A DNA stretch of 61,359 nucleotides from Acidimicrobiales bacterium (GTDB lineage: Bacteria > Actinomycetota > Acidimicrobiia > Acidimicrobiales > SZUA-35), in contig JAHDBV010000020.1 in NCBI GenBank assembly GCA_020630195.1, positions 1 to 61,359 on the forward strand, in the 5' to 3' direction. Shown in pieces: positions 33,269 to 43,298 of this stretch. The notes below the pieces were generated by a model that worked only from the letters and a program-made list of their open reading frames with translations, did no database searches and was not told where the DNA came from. How positions within the stretch are numbered: the first letter of the stretch is position 1; each line of letters begins with the position of its first letter. Position numbers and translations under genes: made by a program.

Positions 33269-34540
33269 ATGGTCCGACTCGGCGACCTCCATCCCACCGA
33301 AGCCGAACACATCCTCGCCCGGACCGCGGCCATGCCGACGATCGAGATCGACGAGTGGCGCACACCGCGACCACTCGCCGAGTCGACCGTGGCGATCGTG
33401 TCGACCGCCGGGTTCCACCGCCGTGACGACCCACCGTTCACCCCGGGTGCGGTCGACTTCCGTCTCGTGCCCCACGGCGTCGACTGGGGCGACATGGTGC
33501 TGTCGCACATCTCCGCGAACTTCGACCGCAGCGGGCTGGCCGAGGATCCGAACATCGCCTTCCCGCTCGACCGGCTCGACGACCTCGCCGCCACCGGAGA
33601 GATCGCCGGCGTCTCGCGCTGGCACTACTCGTTCATGGGTGCACTGCCGGCGCCGCAGATGCTGGAGCAGGCGGGCTCCGAGGTCGGTCGGCTCCTCGCG
33701 GCCGATGACGTCGACGTGGCCCTGCTCGTACCGATCTGACCACTCTGCACGGGCGCGGTCGGCGCCCTCGCACACTTCATCGAGCGGGCCGGCGTCGCCA
33801 CCGCCTCGATCAGCCTCGTCCGGGAACAGACCGAGAAGCTCCGCCCGCCCCGGGCGTTGTGGGTGCCGTTCCCCCTCGGTCGCCCGCTCGGGGTCGCCGA
33901 TGACCCGGCGTTCCAGCTCGATGTCGTCCGCGGTGCACTCGGCATGCTCGCCACCGCCACCGAGCCGACGATCGAGGACCATCCCGTCGAGGCGCCGACG
34001 GAGGGGCCCGAGGTGTGGGCCTGCCCGCTGAACCTGGCCGTCGACACCGATGACTCGCTCGCGGGGAGGGTCCGGGCCGAGGTCGCCCGCCTCCGCCCGT
34101 GGGCACTCGAGACGCGGCGTGCCCGGGGTCGTACCCTGTTCGGCGCCTCCGGCGCCGGGCCGGACGATGTCGATGCCGTGGTGGAGGCACTGCTCGCCGT
34201 CGCCGAGTCGGGTGACGTCGAATCGCCGCCACCGGGCGACGTCGAGTGGGCCCATCCCATGCCGCTGCTCGTGCGCCACCTCGTCGACGATCTCCGCGGC
34301 GTCATCCACGAGGCACTGGCGAGTCAGCCCGGGCCGTCGCCGGATCATGACGAGCTGAGCGAGTGGATCTTCGGCGGCACGGCGTTCGGCGAGTTGCTCC
34401 TCACCCTCGGCGATCACCTCACCGCGGCGTCCGATGCGGCGCCGATGGCGGGCCTCGTCCGGGGGTTCGTGATCCCCGAGGGCCACTACCGGGGCCTGTC
34501 GAACTTCGAGGGCATTCCCGGCGGCTATCGACGGGACTAG
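33269..34540 (+). CDS. GrdB-like (glycine/sarcosine/betaine reductase B family) protein with a probable selenocysteine at TGA 33737
   Basis: Read through TGA at 33737-33739 the frame is 423 residues. The first 156 residues (IVSTAGFHRRDDPPFT, MVLSHISANFDRSG, RWHYSFMGA) and the part after the TGA (TGAVGALAHFIERAG, LWVPFPLGRPLG) both belong to one continuous protein of the selenoprotein B reductase-like family. The TGA makes VPI-U-PLC, a UxxC redox motif at residues 157-160, the position of Sec in GrdB/PrdB-type proteins. A SECIS-like hairpin follows directly. No other stop or frameshift exists, and codon use is the same on both sides. It ends the LLM-to-M14 operon. The family member's reaction is unknown; a thiol/selenol-dependent reductive cleavage is plausible. 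A plain nonsense mutation is the alternative. Confidence 0.85.
33746..33772 (+). promoter_or_regulatory. SECIS-like hairpin immediately after the in-frame TGA
   Basis: Upper stem GGGCGC/GCGCCC (33751-33756 with 33762-33767) closes a five-base loop GGTCG. Below a 2x2 internal mismatch is a lower stem TGC/GCA. Counting U of UGA as 1, the loop begins at 21, close to the spacing in the E. coli fdhF element, whose loop also contains GGUC. Bacterial SECIS elements sit in the coding region just 3' of the UGA, as here. SelB binding is not proven. Confidence 0.65.
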
Positions 34541-34568
34541 ACATGCTTGTCTAGACAGAGGTGTCCAG
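34537..34568. promoter_or_regulatory. Two overlapping TetR-type operator copies
   Basis: CTAGACA-TGCT-TGTCTAG (34537-34554, perfect 7-bp arms) shares its right arm with a second copy, CTAGACA-GAGG-TGTCCAG (34551-34568, one mismatch). Both have 7-4-7 geometry. They lie 33-64 bp upstream of the TetR gene at 34601 and are the likely autoregulatory site for the efflux operon. The left copy overlaps the stop of the selenoprotein gene. Confidence 0.75.
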
Positions 34569-34600
34569 AGCGCCTAGGTTGCCGGCCGAGAGGGGGCGCC

Positions 34601-35227
34601 ATGGGCACGGCCGACGACACGAGAGCGACGCTGATCCGCTTCGGACGTCTCGCGTTCGCCGAGAAGGGCCATGACGGCGTCAGCCTGAAACGCGACGTCC
34701 TCGACCCGGCCGGGGTCTCGACGGGCAGCTTCTACCACCAGTTCGAGGACAAGACCGACCTGCTCCTCGCCATCCTCGACGACCGCTCCTCGCGGGCGCT
34801 CGAGATCGTCGAGCGCAACCACGACGGCGCCGAGCCGAATCCGCAGCGCCGGGTGGCGGCTCGCCTGCGTCTCTGGTTCGACCTCGTGGAGGTCGGTGAG
34901 GAGCTCTTCCGGATCCACGCCCGCGAGCTCCACCACCCCGACCCCCGTGTCCGCGACCGGGTGGTCGCCCTCCGACATCGCACGTTCGCACCCCTGACGA
35001 GCCGGTTGGGCAATGTCGACCGCCTGAACCCGGACTTCGACCACGCGCTGGCGTCGTCGTTCATCCACGCGACGGTCGCGGCCGCCGCCCTCGACTACCT
35101 CGACCTGCCCACCGAACGCCGCGCCGAGGTGCGCGACTCGACCATCGAGGCCCTGGCCTCGTTCCTCATCGGCGGCGTGCTCGGCATGGCCGATCGCATC
35201 ACGATCCCGAAACAGGTGACCTCATGA
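34601..35227 (+). CDS. TetR-family regulator of the efflux operon
   Basis: 208 residues. The N-terminal helix-turn-helix reads VSLKRDVLDPAGVSTGSFYHQF, slightly atypical in the turn. The rest is an alpha-helical ligand domain. ATG 34601 is preceded by GAGAGGGGG, a strong Shine-Dalgarno sequence. The stop overlaps the start of the adaptor gene (ATGA). The repeated CTAGACA/TGTCTAG sites just upstream are its likely operators. Confidence 0.86.
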   Translation: MGTADDTRATLIRFGRLAFAEKGHDGVSLKRDVLDPAGVSTGSFYHQFEDKTDLLLAILDDRSSRALEIVERNHDGAEPNPQRRVAARLRLWFDLVEVGEELFRIHARELHHPDPRVRDRVVALRHRTFAPLTSRLGNVDRLNPDFDHALASSFIHATVAAAALDYLDLPTERRAEVRDSTIEALASFLIGGVLGMADRITIPKQVTS

Positions 35228-36963
35228 GCAAACGACTCGACACCCTCGCCGTCTCGGCCCTGCTTGCCGTTTCGGCGTTGATCGCCGCCGGCTGCGCCAC
35301 CGCGACGGCCACCACCCAGTCGGTGGGTGCGGTCTCGGCCCGACAGGCCGACGATGCGACGTTGCTCGAGAAGGTCGACACCGACGGCGACGGCGAGATG
35401 AGCGAGGAGGAGCAGCAGGCCTATGCCCGCAAGGTCTTCGCCGACTTCTCCCAGTGCATGCGGGACAACGGCTACCCCGACTTCACCGACGTCGTCCTCG
35501 AGGACTTCACCGAGAGCAACACCACCGGGCAGGGACGGTTCCTCGCCCTGATGGCCGAGCGGGGGGTCGCCCTGACCGATCCGGATGCCGTGCCGACGCT
35601 GCAGACCTGCGCCGCCGACATCCGTGACCTCCAGACGTTCGCTCCCCAGCCGAGCGACGCCGAACTCCAGGAGCGCGAGGAGAACGTGCTCGAGTTCGCC
35701 GCCTGCATGCGCGACGCCGGGGTGACCGATTGGCCCGATCCGGACTTCGCCAACAACGGCGGGAATGGCTACGGACCCGAGCTGCTCGAGCAGTTCGACT
35801 TCGAATCCACCGAGCTCACCGACACCATCGACGACTGCCGGGCCCAGAACAGCGGGGTCGCCATCGGCGCCGACACCGACACCGGGGACGACGCCGACGA
35901 CGGGGACGCCGAGTCGTCCGACGACGAGGCGGCAACCGCCGATGCCGATGCCGAGCCCATCGAGCGTCGCCCGATCAGCCCGCTGATCGAGGGCGACACG
36001 AGTGAGTTGAACATCGCCGAGGTCACACGCCGGGATCTCGTCCAGACGACGACGCTCGCCGGCACGCTCGACTACGGCGAGCAGCGGCCGTTCCCGACCA
36101 ACACCACGGGCATCGTCACCAACCTGCCCGAGCCGGGCGACACCATCGACTTCGGTGAGGCCGTCTTCTACGTCGACAACGAACCCGTGCTGCTCCTCCA
36201 GGGCATCATCCCGCAGTACCGGGCGTTCCGATCCGGGATGTCCGACGGTGCCGACATCGCCCAGCTCGAACGCAACCTGAACCAGTTCGGCTACGCCGAC
36301 GACCTCGATCTCACGATCGACGACGACTTCACGGCGATCACGCGGGACGCCGTGGAGGAGATGCAGCGCGCCTTCGGCATGGACGACGACGGACGGATCG
36401 ACCTCGGCCGGGTCGTGTTCTCGCTGCGCCCGATCCGTGTGAGCGACGTGCACGTCGAGCTCGGTCAGACGATCTCCCCACAGGTCGTGGTGCTCAGCAC
36501 GACGGCGAGCGATCAACGCATCACCCTCGATCTCGATGCCGACGACCGGTCGCTGGTCGAGGTCGGCGACACGGTGGCGATCGAACTGCCCGACGGGGTG
36601 ACCGTCGACGGCACGATCGACGAGATCGCCGCCGTCGCCACCCGCTCGGTCAACCCGCAGACGGGTGCGGCGGGCGATCCGACCATCGAGGTCACCGTGC
36701 GCTTCGCCGGTGAACCTCCGGCCGACGTCTTCGACGCCGCCCCGGTGGACATCATCGTGACCGAGGAGGTGACGGCGGGGGTGCTGTCGGTCCCGGTGCC
36801 GGCGCTCATCGCCCTCTCCGGCGGTGGGCACGCGGTCGAGCTCGTGGTCGAGGGCGGCACCCAGCTCATCGAGGTCGAACTCGGCGACTTCGTCGACGAC
36901 ATCGTCGAGATCACCGGCGACGTCGCCGAGGGTGATCGTGTCGTCATGGCCGTGGCGGGCTGA
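35224..36963 (+). CDS. Lipoprotein efflux adaptor (HlyD-like) with EF-hand and peptidoglycan-binding-like domain
   Basis: 579 residues. A lipobox (LIAAGC, Cys24) is followed by a canonical EF-hand loop [12 protein letters not shown] (residues 52-63). A Cys-containing helical region comes next (about 65-210, FSQCMRD and FAACMRD), then an acidic linker. The C-terminal two-thirds is an adaptor: a PG_binding_1-like segment ([17 protein letters not shown]) inserted between barrel domains, ending in a membrane-fusion-like fold ([11 protein letters not shown]). It should connect the MacB-type exporter encoded downstream to the cell envelope. The EF-hand is unusual in this role. Confidence 0.83.
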   Translation: MSKRLDTLAVSALLAVSALIAAGCATATATTQSVGAVSARQADDATLLEKVDTDGDGEMSEEEQQAYARKVFADFSQCMRDNGYPDFTDVVLEDFTESNTTGQGRFLALMAERGVALTDPDAVPTLQTCAADIRDLQTFAPQPSDAELQEREENVLEFAACMRDAGVTDWPDPDFANNGGNGYGPELLEQFDFESTELTDTIDDCRAQNSGVAIGADTDTGDDADDGDAESSDDEAATADADAEPIERRPISPLIEGDTSELNIAEVTRRDLVQTTTLAGTLDYGEQRPFPTNTTGIVTNLPEPGDTIDFGEAVFYVDNEPVLLLQGIIPQYRAFRSGMSDGADIAQLERNLNQFGYADDLDLTIDDDFTAITRDAVEEMQRAFGMDDDGRIDLGRVVFSLRPIRVSDVHVELGQTISPQVVVLSTTASDQRITLDLDADDRSLVEVGDTVAIELPDGVTVDGTIDEIAAVATRSVNPQTGAAGDPTIEVTVRFAGEPPADVFDAAPVDIIVTEEVTAGVLSVPVPALIALSGGGHAVELVVEGGTQLIEVELGDFVDDIVEITGDVAEGDRVVMAVAG

Positions 36964-36965
36964 CG

Positions 36966-37655
36966 ATGCCGACGCCCGTCCTCGAACTCCGTGAGGTCAC
37001 GAAGGCCTACGACGGCTCACCGCCGATCGAGGTGCTGAAAGGCATCGACCTGGCGATCCACGAAGGCGATCTCGTCGCCATCGTCGGCCCGTCGGGGTCC
37101 GGCAAGAGCACGTTGCTCAACATGATGGGCGCCCTCGATCGCCCGACCTCCGGTGAGGTCCTCATCGACGGCACCGTCGTGAACGGCCTGCGTGACACGG
37201 CCCTGTCGGGGGTTCGTGGCCGTCGCCTCGGCTTCGTGTTCCAGCAGTTCCACCTGCTCCCCGGGCTCAGTGCCACCGAGAACGTGGCGACGGGGCTGCT
37301 CTACCACGGCACGAGCAACCGCAAGCGCAAAGAAGCCGCCCGCGACGCACTCGTCCGGGTCGGCCTCGGACACCGGCTCGACCAGAAGCCGGGGAAACTC
37401 TCCGGCGGTGAACGCCAGCGTGTGGCCATCGCCCGGGCGCTGCTCGGTGAGCCCGCCATCGTCCTGGCCGACGAACCGACGGGCAACCTCGACTCCCAGA
37501 CCACCTCGGAGATCGTGGAGCTCTTCCTCGAGCTCCGGGAGCAGGGTTCGACGATCGTGATGATCACCCACGACCGCGAGCTCGCCAGCTCGATGCCCCG
37601 GGTCGTCGAGATCCTCGACGGGGAGATCCGGCGAGACGGTGAGGGGACCGCATGA
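36966..37655 (+). CDS. ABC transporter ATP-binding protein, MacB/LolD type
   Basis: 229 residues with Walker [11 protein letters not shown]-loop [12 protein letters not shown], signature LSGGERQR, Walker B IVLADEP and switch His in MITHD. It powers the MacB-type permease encoded next. Start ATG 36966 is 2 nt after the adaptor stop; its own stop overlaps the permease start. Confidence 0.95.
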   Translation: MPTPVLELREVTKAYDGSPPIEVLKGIDLAIHEGDLVAIVGPSGSGKSTLLNMMGALDRPTSGEVLIDGTVVNGLRDTALSGVRGRRLGFVFQQFHLLPGLSATENVATGLLYHGTSNRKRKEAARDALVRVGLGHRLDQKPGKLSGGERQRVAIARALLGEPAIVLADEPTGNLDSQTTSEIVELFLELREQGSTIVMITHDRELASSMPRVVEILDGEIRRDGEGTA

Positions 37656-38872
37656 GCCGCACACCTCGTGGGTTGCGGAGCCGACTCCGGCTGCGGGATG
37701 TGGTCCGCCAGGCGCTGCTCGGGCTCACCAGCCGCAAGCTCCGCACGGCACTGACCGCACTCGGCATCTCGATCGGAATCGCCTCGCTGATCAGCATCCA
37801 GGGCATCACCGAAGCGAACCAGGCCGACGCCCGGGCCGAGATCGACGCCCTCGGCTCCGACCTGTTGTTCATCACTCCCGGCACCGGCATCGGCGAGGAC
37901 GCCGAGCTGCTCCCGAGTGCGCCGGCCATGCTCGACACCCACATCGACGCCCTCGAGCACGTGGCGGCGATCTACCCCGTCGATGCCGCGGCCCGCCGGA
38001 ACGAACTGATCCCCGAGGTCCAGACCGGGGGTGTGACCGTGAGCGCGGTGACCGCGGCCGATCTGGATCTGCTCGAACCGGTCAACGGGTCGATCGCGTT
38101 CGGCCGGTTCCACGACGCGACCTCGGTCGAGATCCCCGCCGTGGTGCTCGGCTCGCTCGCGGCCGAGCGGCTCGGTGTCCGCCACCTCGTCGGGCATCCG
38201 ACGGTCAACCTGTCGGGCAACGAGTTCGCCGTCATCGGTGTGCTCGACGAGTTCGAGACTCTCAACACCGACCTCAACCGGACCGCCATCGTCGGGCTGA
38301 ACGTGGCGGCGGAACTCTTCGAGACCACCGACGTGCCGAGTGCGATCTACGCCCAGGTGGCGCCCGAGCTCCTGGACGAGGCCCGCGAGCTGATCCCGGC
38401 CCAGGCCAACCCGGCGGCCCCCGGCGAGGTGGCGGTGTCCCGACCGACCGAGGCTCTCGAGATCCGCGAGGTCATCGACGAGACGTTCGCCCGCATCCTG
38501 CAGGCGCTCGCCCTCATCGTGTTGGCCGTGGGCGGCATCGGCATCGCCAACATCATGGTGATCTCGGTGATCGAACGTCGTGGCGAGATCGGTCTGCGCC
38601 GATCCCTCGGCGCCACCCGGCGCCACATCGCGTCGCAGTTCATCGTGGAGTCGACCGTGCTGTCGCTGCTCGGTGGCCTGCTCGGGGTCGGGATCGGGGT
38701 GGCGATCGTGTTCGGCTACGCCCGCTTCAAGGACTTCGAGCTGATCATCCCCTGGTTCTGGCTGTCGGTCGGGGTGGGTGCGGCGTTCGTGCTCGGGGCG
38801 ATCGCCGGGCTGTATCCGGCCTGGCGGGCCAGCCGGCTCGACCCGGCCGAAGCCGTCCGACCCGCCGCCTGA
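37652..38872 (+). CDS. ABC transporter permease, MacB/FtsX type
   Basis: 406 residues. A TM near residues 35-55 is followed by a large extracytoplasmic MacB-core domain (about 60-270) and three C-terminal TMs with the FtsX signature [16 protein letters not shown]. With the adaptor and ATPase it forms a mechanotransmission-type exporter, probably of a drug, peptide or lipid, under TetR control. Confidence 0.93.
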   Translation: MSRTPRGLRSRLRLRDVVRQALLGLTSRKLRTALTALGISIGIASLISIQGITEANQADARAEIDALGSDLLFITPGTGIGEDAELLPSAPAMLDTHIDALEHVAAIYPVDAAARRNELIPEVQTGGVTVSAVTAADLDLLEPVNGSIAFGRFHDATSVEIPAVVLGSLAAERLGVRHLVGHPTVNLSGNEFAVIGVLDEFETLNTDLNRTAIVGLNVAAELFETTDVPSAIYAQVAPELLDEARELIPAQANPAAPGEVAVSRPTEALEIREVIDETFARILQALALIVLAVGGIGIANIMVISVIERRGEIGLRRSLGATRRHIASQFIVESTVLSLLGGLLGVGIGVAIVFGYARFKDFELIIPWFWLSVGVGAAFVLGAIAGLYPAWRASRLDPAEAVRPAA

Positions 38873-38933
38873 GCTCGTGACGATCACGGCCGTCGTGGCT
38901 CGGCGTGGCGCCCCGGCTGATTGACTTGTCGGG

Positions 38934-40466
38934 GTGACCGGCTCCTCCCCCACCGCGGACGACTACCTCCGGCGGATCCTGACCGCCCGGGTCTACGACG
39001 TGGCGAGCGAGACCCCGCTCGACCCGGCACCGGGTCTGTCGGAACGCACCGGCAACCGGGTCCTGTTGAAGCGGGAGGATCTGCAGCCCGTCTTCTCGTT
39101 CAAGGTGCGGGGTGCCTACAACAAGATGGCCCGCCTCGACGAGGCCCAACGGGCTCGTGGGGTCATCGCCTCGTCGGCCGGCAACCACGCGCAGGGTGTC
39201 GCGCTCGCCGCGGCCCACCTCGGCTGCCGTGCCGTCATCGTCATGCCGGCGACGGCGCCCGCCGTGAAGGTCGACGCGGTGCGGGCACGGGGTGCCGAGG
39301 TCGTGCTGCACGGCGAGTCGTACTCCGATGCCGAAGCCGAGGCCCACCGTCGTCGTGCGGCCGAGGGCCTCGTGTTCGTGCACCCGTTCGACGATCCCGA
39401 CGTGATCGCCGGGCAGGGCACGATCGCCATGGAGCTGCTCCGCCAGCACCACGGCCCGATCGATGCGGTCTTCGTGGCGATCGGCGGCGGCGGCTTGATC
39501 TCGGGCATCGCGGCCTATCTGAAGGCGATCAGCCCCGACACCCGGGTCATCGGGGTGCAGACCGAGGACTCCGACGCGATGGCCCGCAGCGTCGAGGCGG
39601 GCGGGATCGTCGAGCTCGACGACGTCGGGTTGTTCTCCGACGGCACCGCCGTGCGTCGGGTCGGTGCCGAGACCTTCGCCCTCGTGTCCGAGTTCGTCGA
39701 CGAGATCGTCCGGGTCGACACCGATGCCGTGTGCGCGGCGATCAAGGACGTCTTCGGTGACACCCGGGCGATCCTCGAACCGGCCGGCGCACTCGCCGTG
39801 GCCGGGCTGAAGGCCCACACCGCACGGCACGGCACGACCGGCGAGACGCTGGTGGCCGTGGCCTGCGGGGCGAACATGAACTTCGACCGTCTCCGGTTCG
39901 TGTCGGAGCGCGCCGAGATCGGCGAACGTCGGGAGGCCGTCTTCGCGGTCACGATCCCGGAGGAGCGGGGCTCGTTCCGCCGCTTCTGCGACCGCGTCGG
40001 CGATCGGGCCGTGACGGAGTTCAACTACCGCATCAGCGACGCATCCGAGGCCCACGTGTTCGTCGGGGTCGAGACCCAGCACGACGGCGAGGCGGCGGAG
40101 ATCGCGGCCGACCTCGAGGCCGCCGGGTTCACGACACTCGATCTGACCGGCGACGAGCTGGCGAAGGTCCACCTCCGGCATCTCGTCGGTGGGAAGTCGC
40201 CACTCGCCGGCGACGAGGTGCTGTACCGCTTCGAGTTCCCCGAACGCCCCGGTGCCCTGATGCGCTTCCTCGGGGCGATGCGGCCCGACTGGAACATCTC
40301 GCTGTTCCACTACCGCAACCACGGTGCCGACCACGGCCGGGTCCTCGTCGGCATGCAGGTGCCGAGCGACGACCACGGCGCCTTCGAGGCGTTCCTCGAC
40401 GAGCTCGGTTATCGCCACTGGAACGAGACCGGGAACCCGGCCTACCGGCTGTTCCTCGGGAGCTGA
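38934..40466 (+). CDS. ilvA: Threonine ammonia-lyase, biosynthetic (threonine dehydratase)
   Basis: 510 residues. The PLP lysine is Lys57 in FSFKVRGAYN, the phosphate-binding loop is GGGGLISG, and SSAGNHAQGVA is conserved. The C-terminal third (about 330-505) holds two ACT-like regulatory domains (RGSFRRFCDRVGD and PERPGALMRFLGAM), so this is the feedback-controlled isoleucine-pathway form. It converts threonine to 2-oxobutanoate and ammonia. The start is GTG 38934 without a clear Shine-Dalgarno sequence. Confidence 0.93.
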   Translation: MTGSSPTADDYLRRILTARVYDVASETPLDPAPGLSERTGNRVLLKREDLQPVFSFKVRGAYNKMARLDEAQRARGVIASSAGNHAQGVALAAAHLGCRAVIVMPATAPAVKVDAVRARGAEVVLHGESYSDAEAEAHRRRAAEGLVFVHPFDDPDVIAGQGTIAMELLRQHHGPIDAVFVAIGGGGLISGIAAYLKAISPDTRVIGVQTEDSDAMARSVEAGGIVELDDVGLFSDGTAVRRVGAETFALVSEFVDEIVRVDTDAVCAAIKDVFGDTRAILEPAGALAVAGLKAHTARHGTTGETLVAVACGANMNFDRLRFVSERAEIGERREAVFAVTIPEERGSFRRFCDRVGDRAVTEFNYRISDASEAHVFVGVETQHDGEAAEIAADLEAAGFTTLDLTGDELAKVHLRHLVGGKSPLAGDEVLYRFEFPERPGALMRFLGAMRPDWNISLFHYRNHGADHGRVLVGMQVPSDDHGAFEAFLDELGYRHWNETGNPAYRLFLGS

Positions 40467-40478
40467 CATGATCGGGCC

Positions 40479-41705
40479 ATGAGCGGCCCCCGGGATCAGG
40501 CACTACGAGCACGGGCGAAGGCGGTGATGCCGGCCGGCGTGTACGGCCATCTGTCGACGGCCCGCAGCCCCGAGGGCACACCCCAGTTCATCGTCGAGGC
40601 CGACGGCGCCCACATCGTCGACGTCGATGGCAACCGCTATCTCGACGTGATGTGTGGGTTCGGCACCAACCTGCTCGGTTATCGCCACCCCGACATCGAT
40701 CGGGCCTTCACCACCCAGCTCGGCGCCGCCGATGCGATGACGGGTGCCTCGCCACTCAGCGTCGAGCTGGCCGAGGGCTACTGCACGCAGGTGGCCCACG
40801 CCGACTGGGCGTTGTTCTGCAAGAACGGCGGCGACGCCACCTCGATCGCGCTGCTCACCGCCCGGGCGCACCGCAACCGGACGAAGGTGCTCGTCGCCGC
40901 CGGCTCGTATCACGGGGCGTCGACGTGGAGCACGCCCGTGCCCGCCGGCACGTTGCCGGTCGAACGAGGCCACTTCCTCCCGTTCGCCTACAACGACCCC
41001 GACAGTCTCCGGGCCGCGGCCGCCGAGGCAGGCGACGAGCTGGCCGGGATCTTCGTCACGCCGTTCCGTCACGACCTCGGGGTTCCCCAGGAGCTCCCCG
41101 ATCCCGACTTCGCCCGCACCGCCCGGGAGCTGTGCGACGAGCACGACGCCCTCCTCGTGCTCGACGATGTCCGGGCCGGGTTCCGCCTCGCCCGAGAGTC
41201 GAGCTGGCACCACCTCGGGGTCGAGCCCGACGTCTCGTGCTGGGGCAAGTCGCTCGCGAACGGCCACGGGCTCTCGGCCGTGATGGGCAACGACCGGGCC
41301 CGGGCCGCGGCGGCCTCGATCTTCGTCACCGGGTCGTTCTGGCACGCGGCCGCACCCATGGCCGCGGCACTCGCCACACTCGAGGTGCTGCGGACCACCG
41401 ACTACCTGGAACATCTGGAGCGCCTCGGCGACCGACTCCGCACGGGGCTCGCCGCCGCCGCCGGGCGCCACGGCCTGGCGCTCAGCCAGACCGGCCCGGT
41501 CCAGATGCCGCTCGTGATGCTCCTCGGGGACGACGGCGCACCGGACCAGCCCCGCACGCGCCGCTTCGTGTCGGCGCTGATGGACCGTGGCGTCTACTTC
41601 CATCCGAGCCACAACATGTTCCTGAACGCCGCGATGACCGAGGCCGACATCGACGGCGCCGTGACCGCCGCCGACGAGGCGTTCGCCCTCGTCGCCGCGG
41701 GCTGA
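40479..41705 (+). CDS. Class III aminotransferase (glutamate-1-semialdehyde aminomutase-like)
   Basis: 408 residues. The PLP lysine is Lys257 (CWGKSLANGHG) and the cofactor Asp is in VLDDVRAGFR (about 229-230). It is close to hemL-type proteins in fold, but nothing ties it to tetrapyrrole synthesis. Its neighbours are a DMFase-like protein and dioxygenases, suggesting catabolic transamination. The ATG at 40479 follows CATGAT by 6 nt. Confidence 0.87.
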   Translation: MSGPRDQALRARAKAVMPAGVYGHLSTARSPEGTPQFIVEADGAHIVDVDGNRYLDVMCGFGTNLLGYRHPDIDRAFTTQLGAADAMTGASPLSVELAEGYCTQVAHADWALFCKNGGDATSIALLTARAHRNRTKVLVAAGSYHGASTWSTPVPAGTLPVERGHFLPFAYNDPDSLRAAAAEAGDELAGIFVTPFRHDLGVPQELPDPDFARTARELCDEHDALLVLDDVRAGFRLARESSWHHLGVEPDVSCWGKSLANGHGLSAVMGNDRARAAAASIFVTGSFWHAAAPMAAALATLEVLRTTDYLEHLERLGDRLRTGLAAAAGRHGLALSQTGPVQMPLVMLLGDDGAPDQPRTRRFVSALMDRGVYFHPSHNMFLNAAMTEADIDGAVTAADEAFALVAAG

Positions 41706-41711
41706 CCGGCC

Positions 41712-43298
41712 ATGACGACCGCATCCACCGACGGCGGCCCGTGGTTCTACCCCGATGTCGTGAGCGTCCGCCCCGGCGGCCGGGTGACGATCCACGCGAG
41801 CGGCACCACCGGGACGTGTCACCTCGTGGTCCGGCGACTCGGCGCCGAGGCGATCGAGGTGGCCCGCTTCGACGGCATCGAGGTGGGTTCCCACCCGATC
41901 CCCGAGCGGGCCGACGCCGAGGGCTGCGACTGGCCGGCCACGTTCTCGTTCGAGGTCGGCCCCGACTGGGCCTCGGGCTATCACGACCTCGAACTCGTCG
42001 ACGGGCACGGCGGCTCGACCCGCCACTTCGTCGTGGTCCGGCCGGCGGAGGGGGCGACACCGGCGCCGATCCTGCTCGTGCTCGCCACGAACACCTACCA
42101 GTCGTACAACTACTGGGGTGGGGCGAACAGCTACGCGGACGTCGACGCGATCATGGCCCGGGAGATCCCGCCGACGGCACGCGACACCGGCATCGGACGG
42201 CTGTCACGCCTGCGCCCGTACGCACAGAAGCTGATCGCCCCGCCGCCGGGTGCGCCGCGTCTCGTGAACCTCCGGCTGCGGGCGCCGGGGGTGCTGGAAC
42301 GCCCCGGTGATCGGACGTGGTCGGCCGAGCATCGGCCCACGCCCTATGACGGGGCCGCCGGCTACGTCGACAAGTGGGAGCATGCCTTCGTCGCCTGGGC
42401 CGAGCGGGAGGGACTCGTCGTCGACGTGGCCACCGACCACGATCTCGACATCGACGACGATCTGCTCGACCGATACCGGTGTGTCGCCCTCGTCGGCCAC
42501 AGCGAGTACTGGTCGGGTGGGCAACGTCGACGACTCGACCGCTACGTCACGAACGGCGGCCACCTCGCGATCTTCTCCGGCAACACGGGCTACTGGAAGG
42601 TCCGTTGGGAGGACGACGGCGACACCCTCATCGCCCACAAGTGGGCCGGTGAGACCGCCGATCCGTTGTGGGCCGACCCCGCCACCCGGCCCGACGCCAC
42701 GCATCTGTGGTCACACCCCGAGTTCGCCCGTCCCGAGGCCGAGGTGACCGGGCTGTCGTTCCTCTACGGCGGCTACCACCGGTTGATGATGTGTGTCGCC
42801 CGCGGCGCCGGTGGTCACACCGTCTACGACGACGAGCACTGGGCGCTCGACGGGGTCGACCTGTTCTACGGCGACACGTTCGGCACCGAGGTGCCGTTGC
42901 TCGGGTACGAGAACGACGGTTGTCCGATCCGTTTCGACGACCGGGGCCTGCCCGTGCCCGACGGCGGCGTCGGGGTCCCGCAGGACTTCCGCATCCTCGG
43001 GTTCGCGCCGGCGATGCTGTTCGAGCCGTCGTCGAGCCCGTTCCCGCCGGCCATTCCGCCGGAGAACCCCGAGGTGTTGGCCGAGATCGCCCACGGCGTG
43101 GGCGGTGAGGCCGGGGTCGCCCGGGTGAACCGGGGCCATGCCGTGATCGGGTCGTTCACGAAGGGTGCCGGCGAGGTGTTCAACGCCGGCACGACCGAAT
43201 GGGCCCACGGCCTCGCGGCCGACGATCCGCACGTGGTGGGCATCACCCGCAACGTGCTTCGCCGGTTCACCGACGCTCAGCCGTCGAACCCGAGGTAG
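41712..43298 (+). CDS. N,N-dimethylformamidase large-subunit-like protein
   Basis: 528 residues. An N-terminal beta-sandwich (about 1-110) is followed by a domain with TYQSYNYWGGANSY, GHSEYWSGGQRR and GTTEWAHGL. These are the regions that in DmfA2-type amidases supply the Tyr/Tyr/Glu mononuclear-iron site. It probably hydrolyses an amide; DMF itself is not implied. It follows the aminotransferase gene by 6 nt. The 3' end overlaps the convergent nitroreductase gene by 22 bp. Confidence 0.8.
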   Translation: MTTASTDGGPWFYPDVVSVRPGGRVTIHASGTTGTCHLVVRRLGAEAIEVARFDGIEVGSHPIPERADAEGCDWPATFSFEVGPDWASGYHDLELVDGHGGSTRHFVVVRPAEGATPAPILLVLATNTYQSYNYWGGANSYADVDAIMAREIPPTARDTGIGRLSRLRPYAQKLIAPPPGAPRLVNLRLRAPGVLERPGDRTWSAEHRPTPYDGAAGYVDKWEHAFVAWAEREGLVVDVATDHDLDIDDDLLDRYRCVALVGHSEYWSGGQRRRLDRYVTNGGHLAIFSGNTGYWKVRWEDDGDTLIAHKWAGETADPLWADPATRPDATHLWSHPEFARPEAEVTGLSFLYGGYHRLMMCVARGAGGHTVYDDEHWALDGVDLFYGDTFGTEVPLLGYENDGCPIRFDDRGLPVPDGGVGVPQDFRILGFAPAMLFEPSSSPFPPAIPPENPEVLAEIAHGVGGEAGVARVNRGHAVIGSFTKGAGEVFNAGTTEWAHGLAADDPHVVGITRNVLRRFTDAQPSNPR

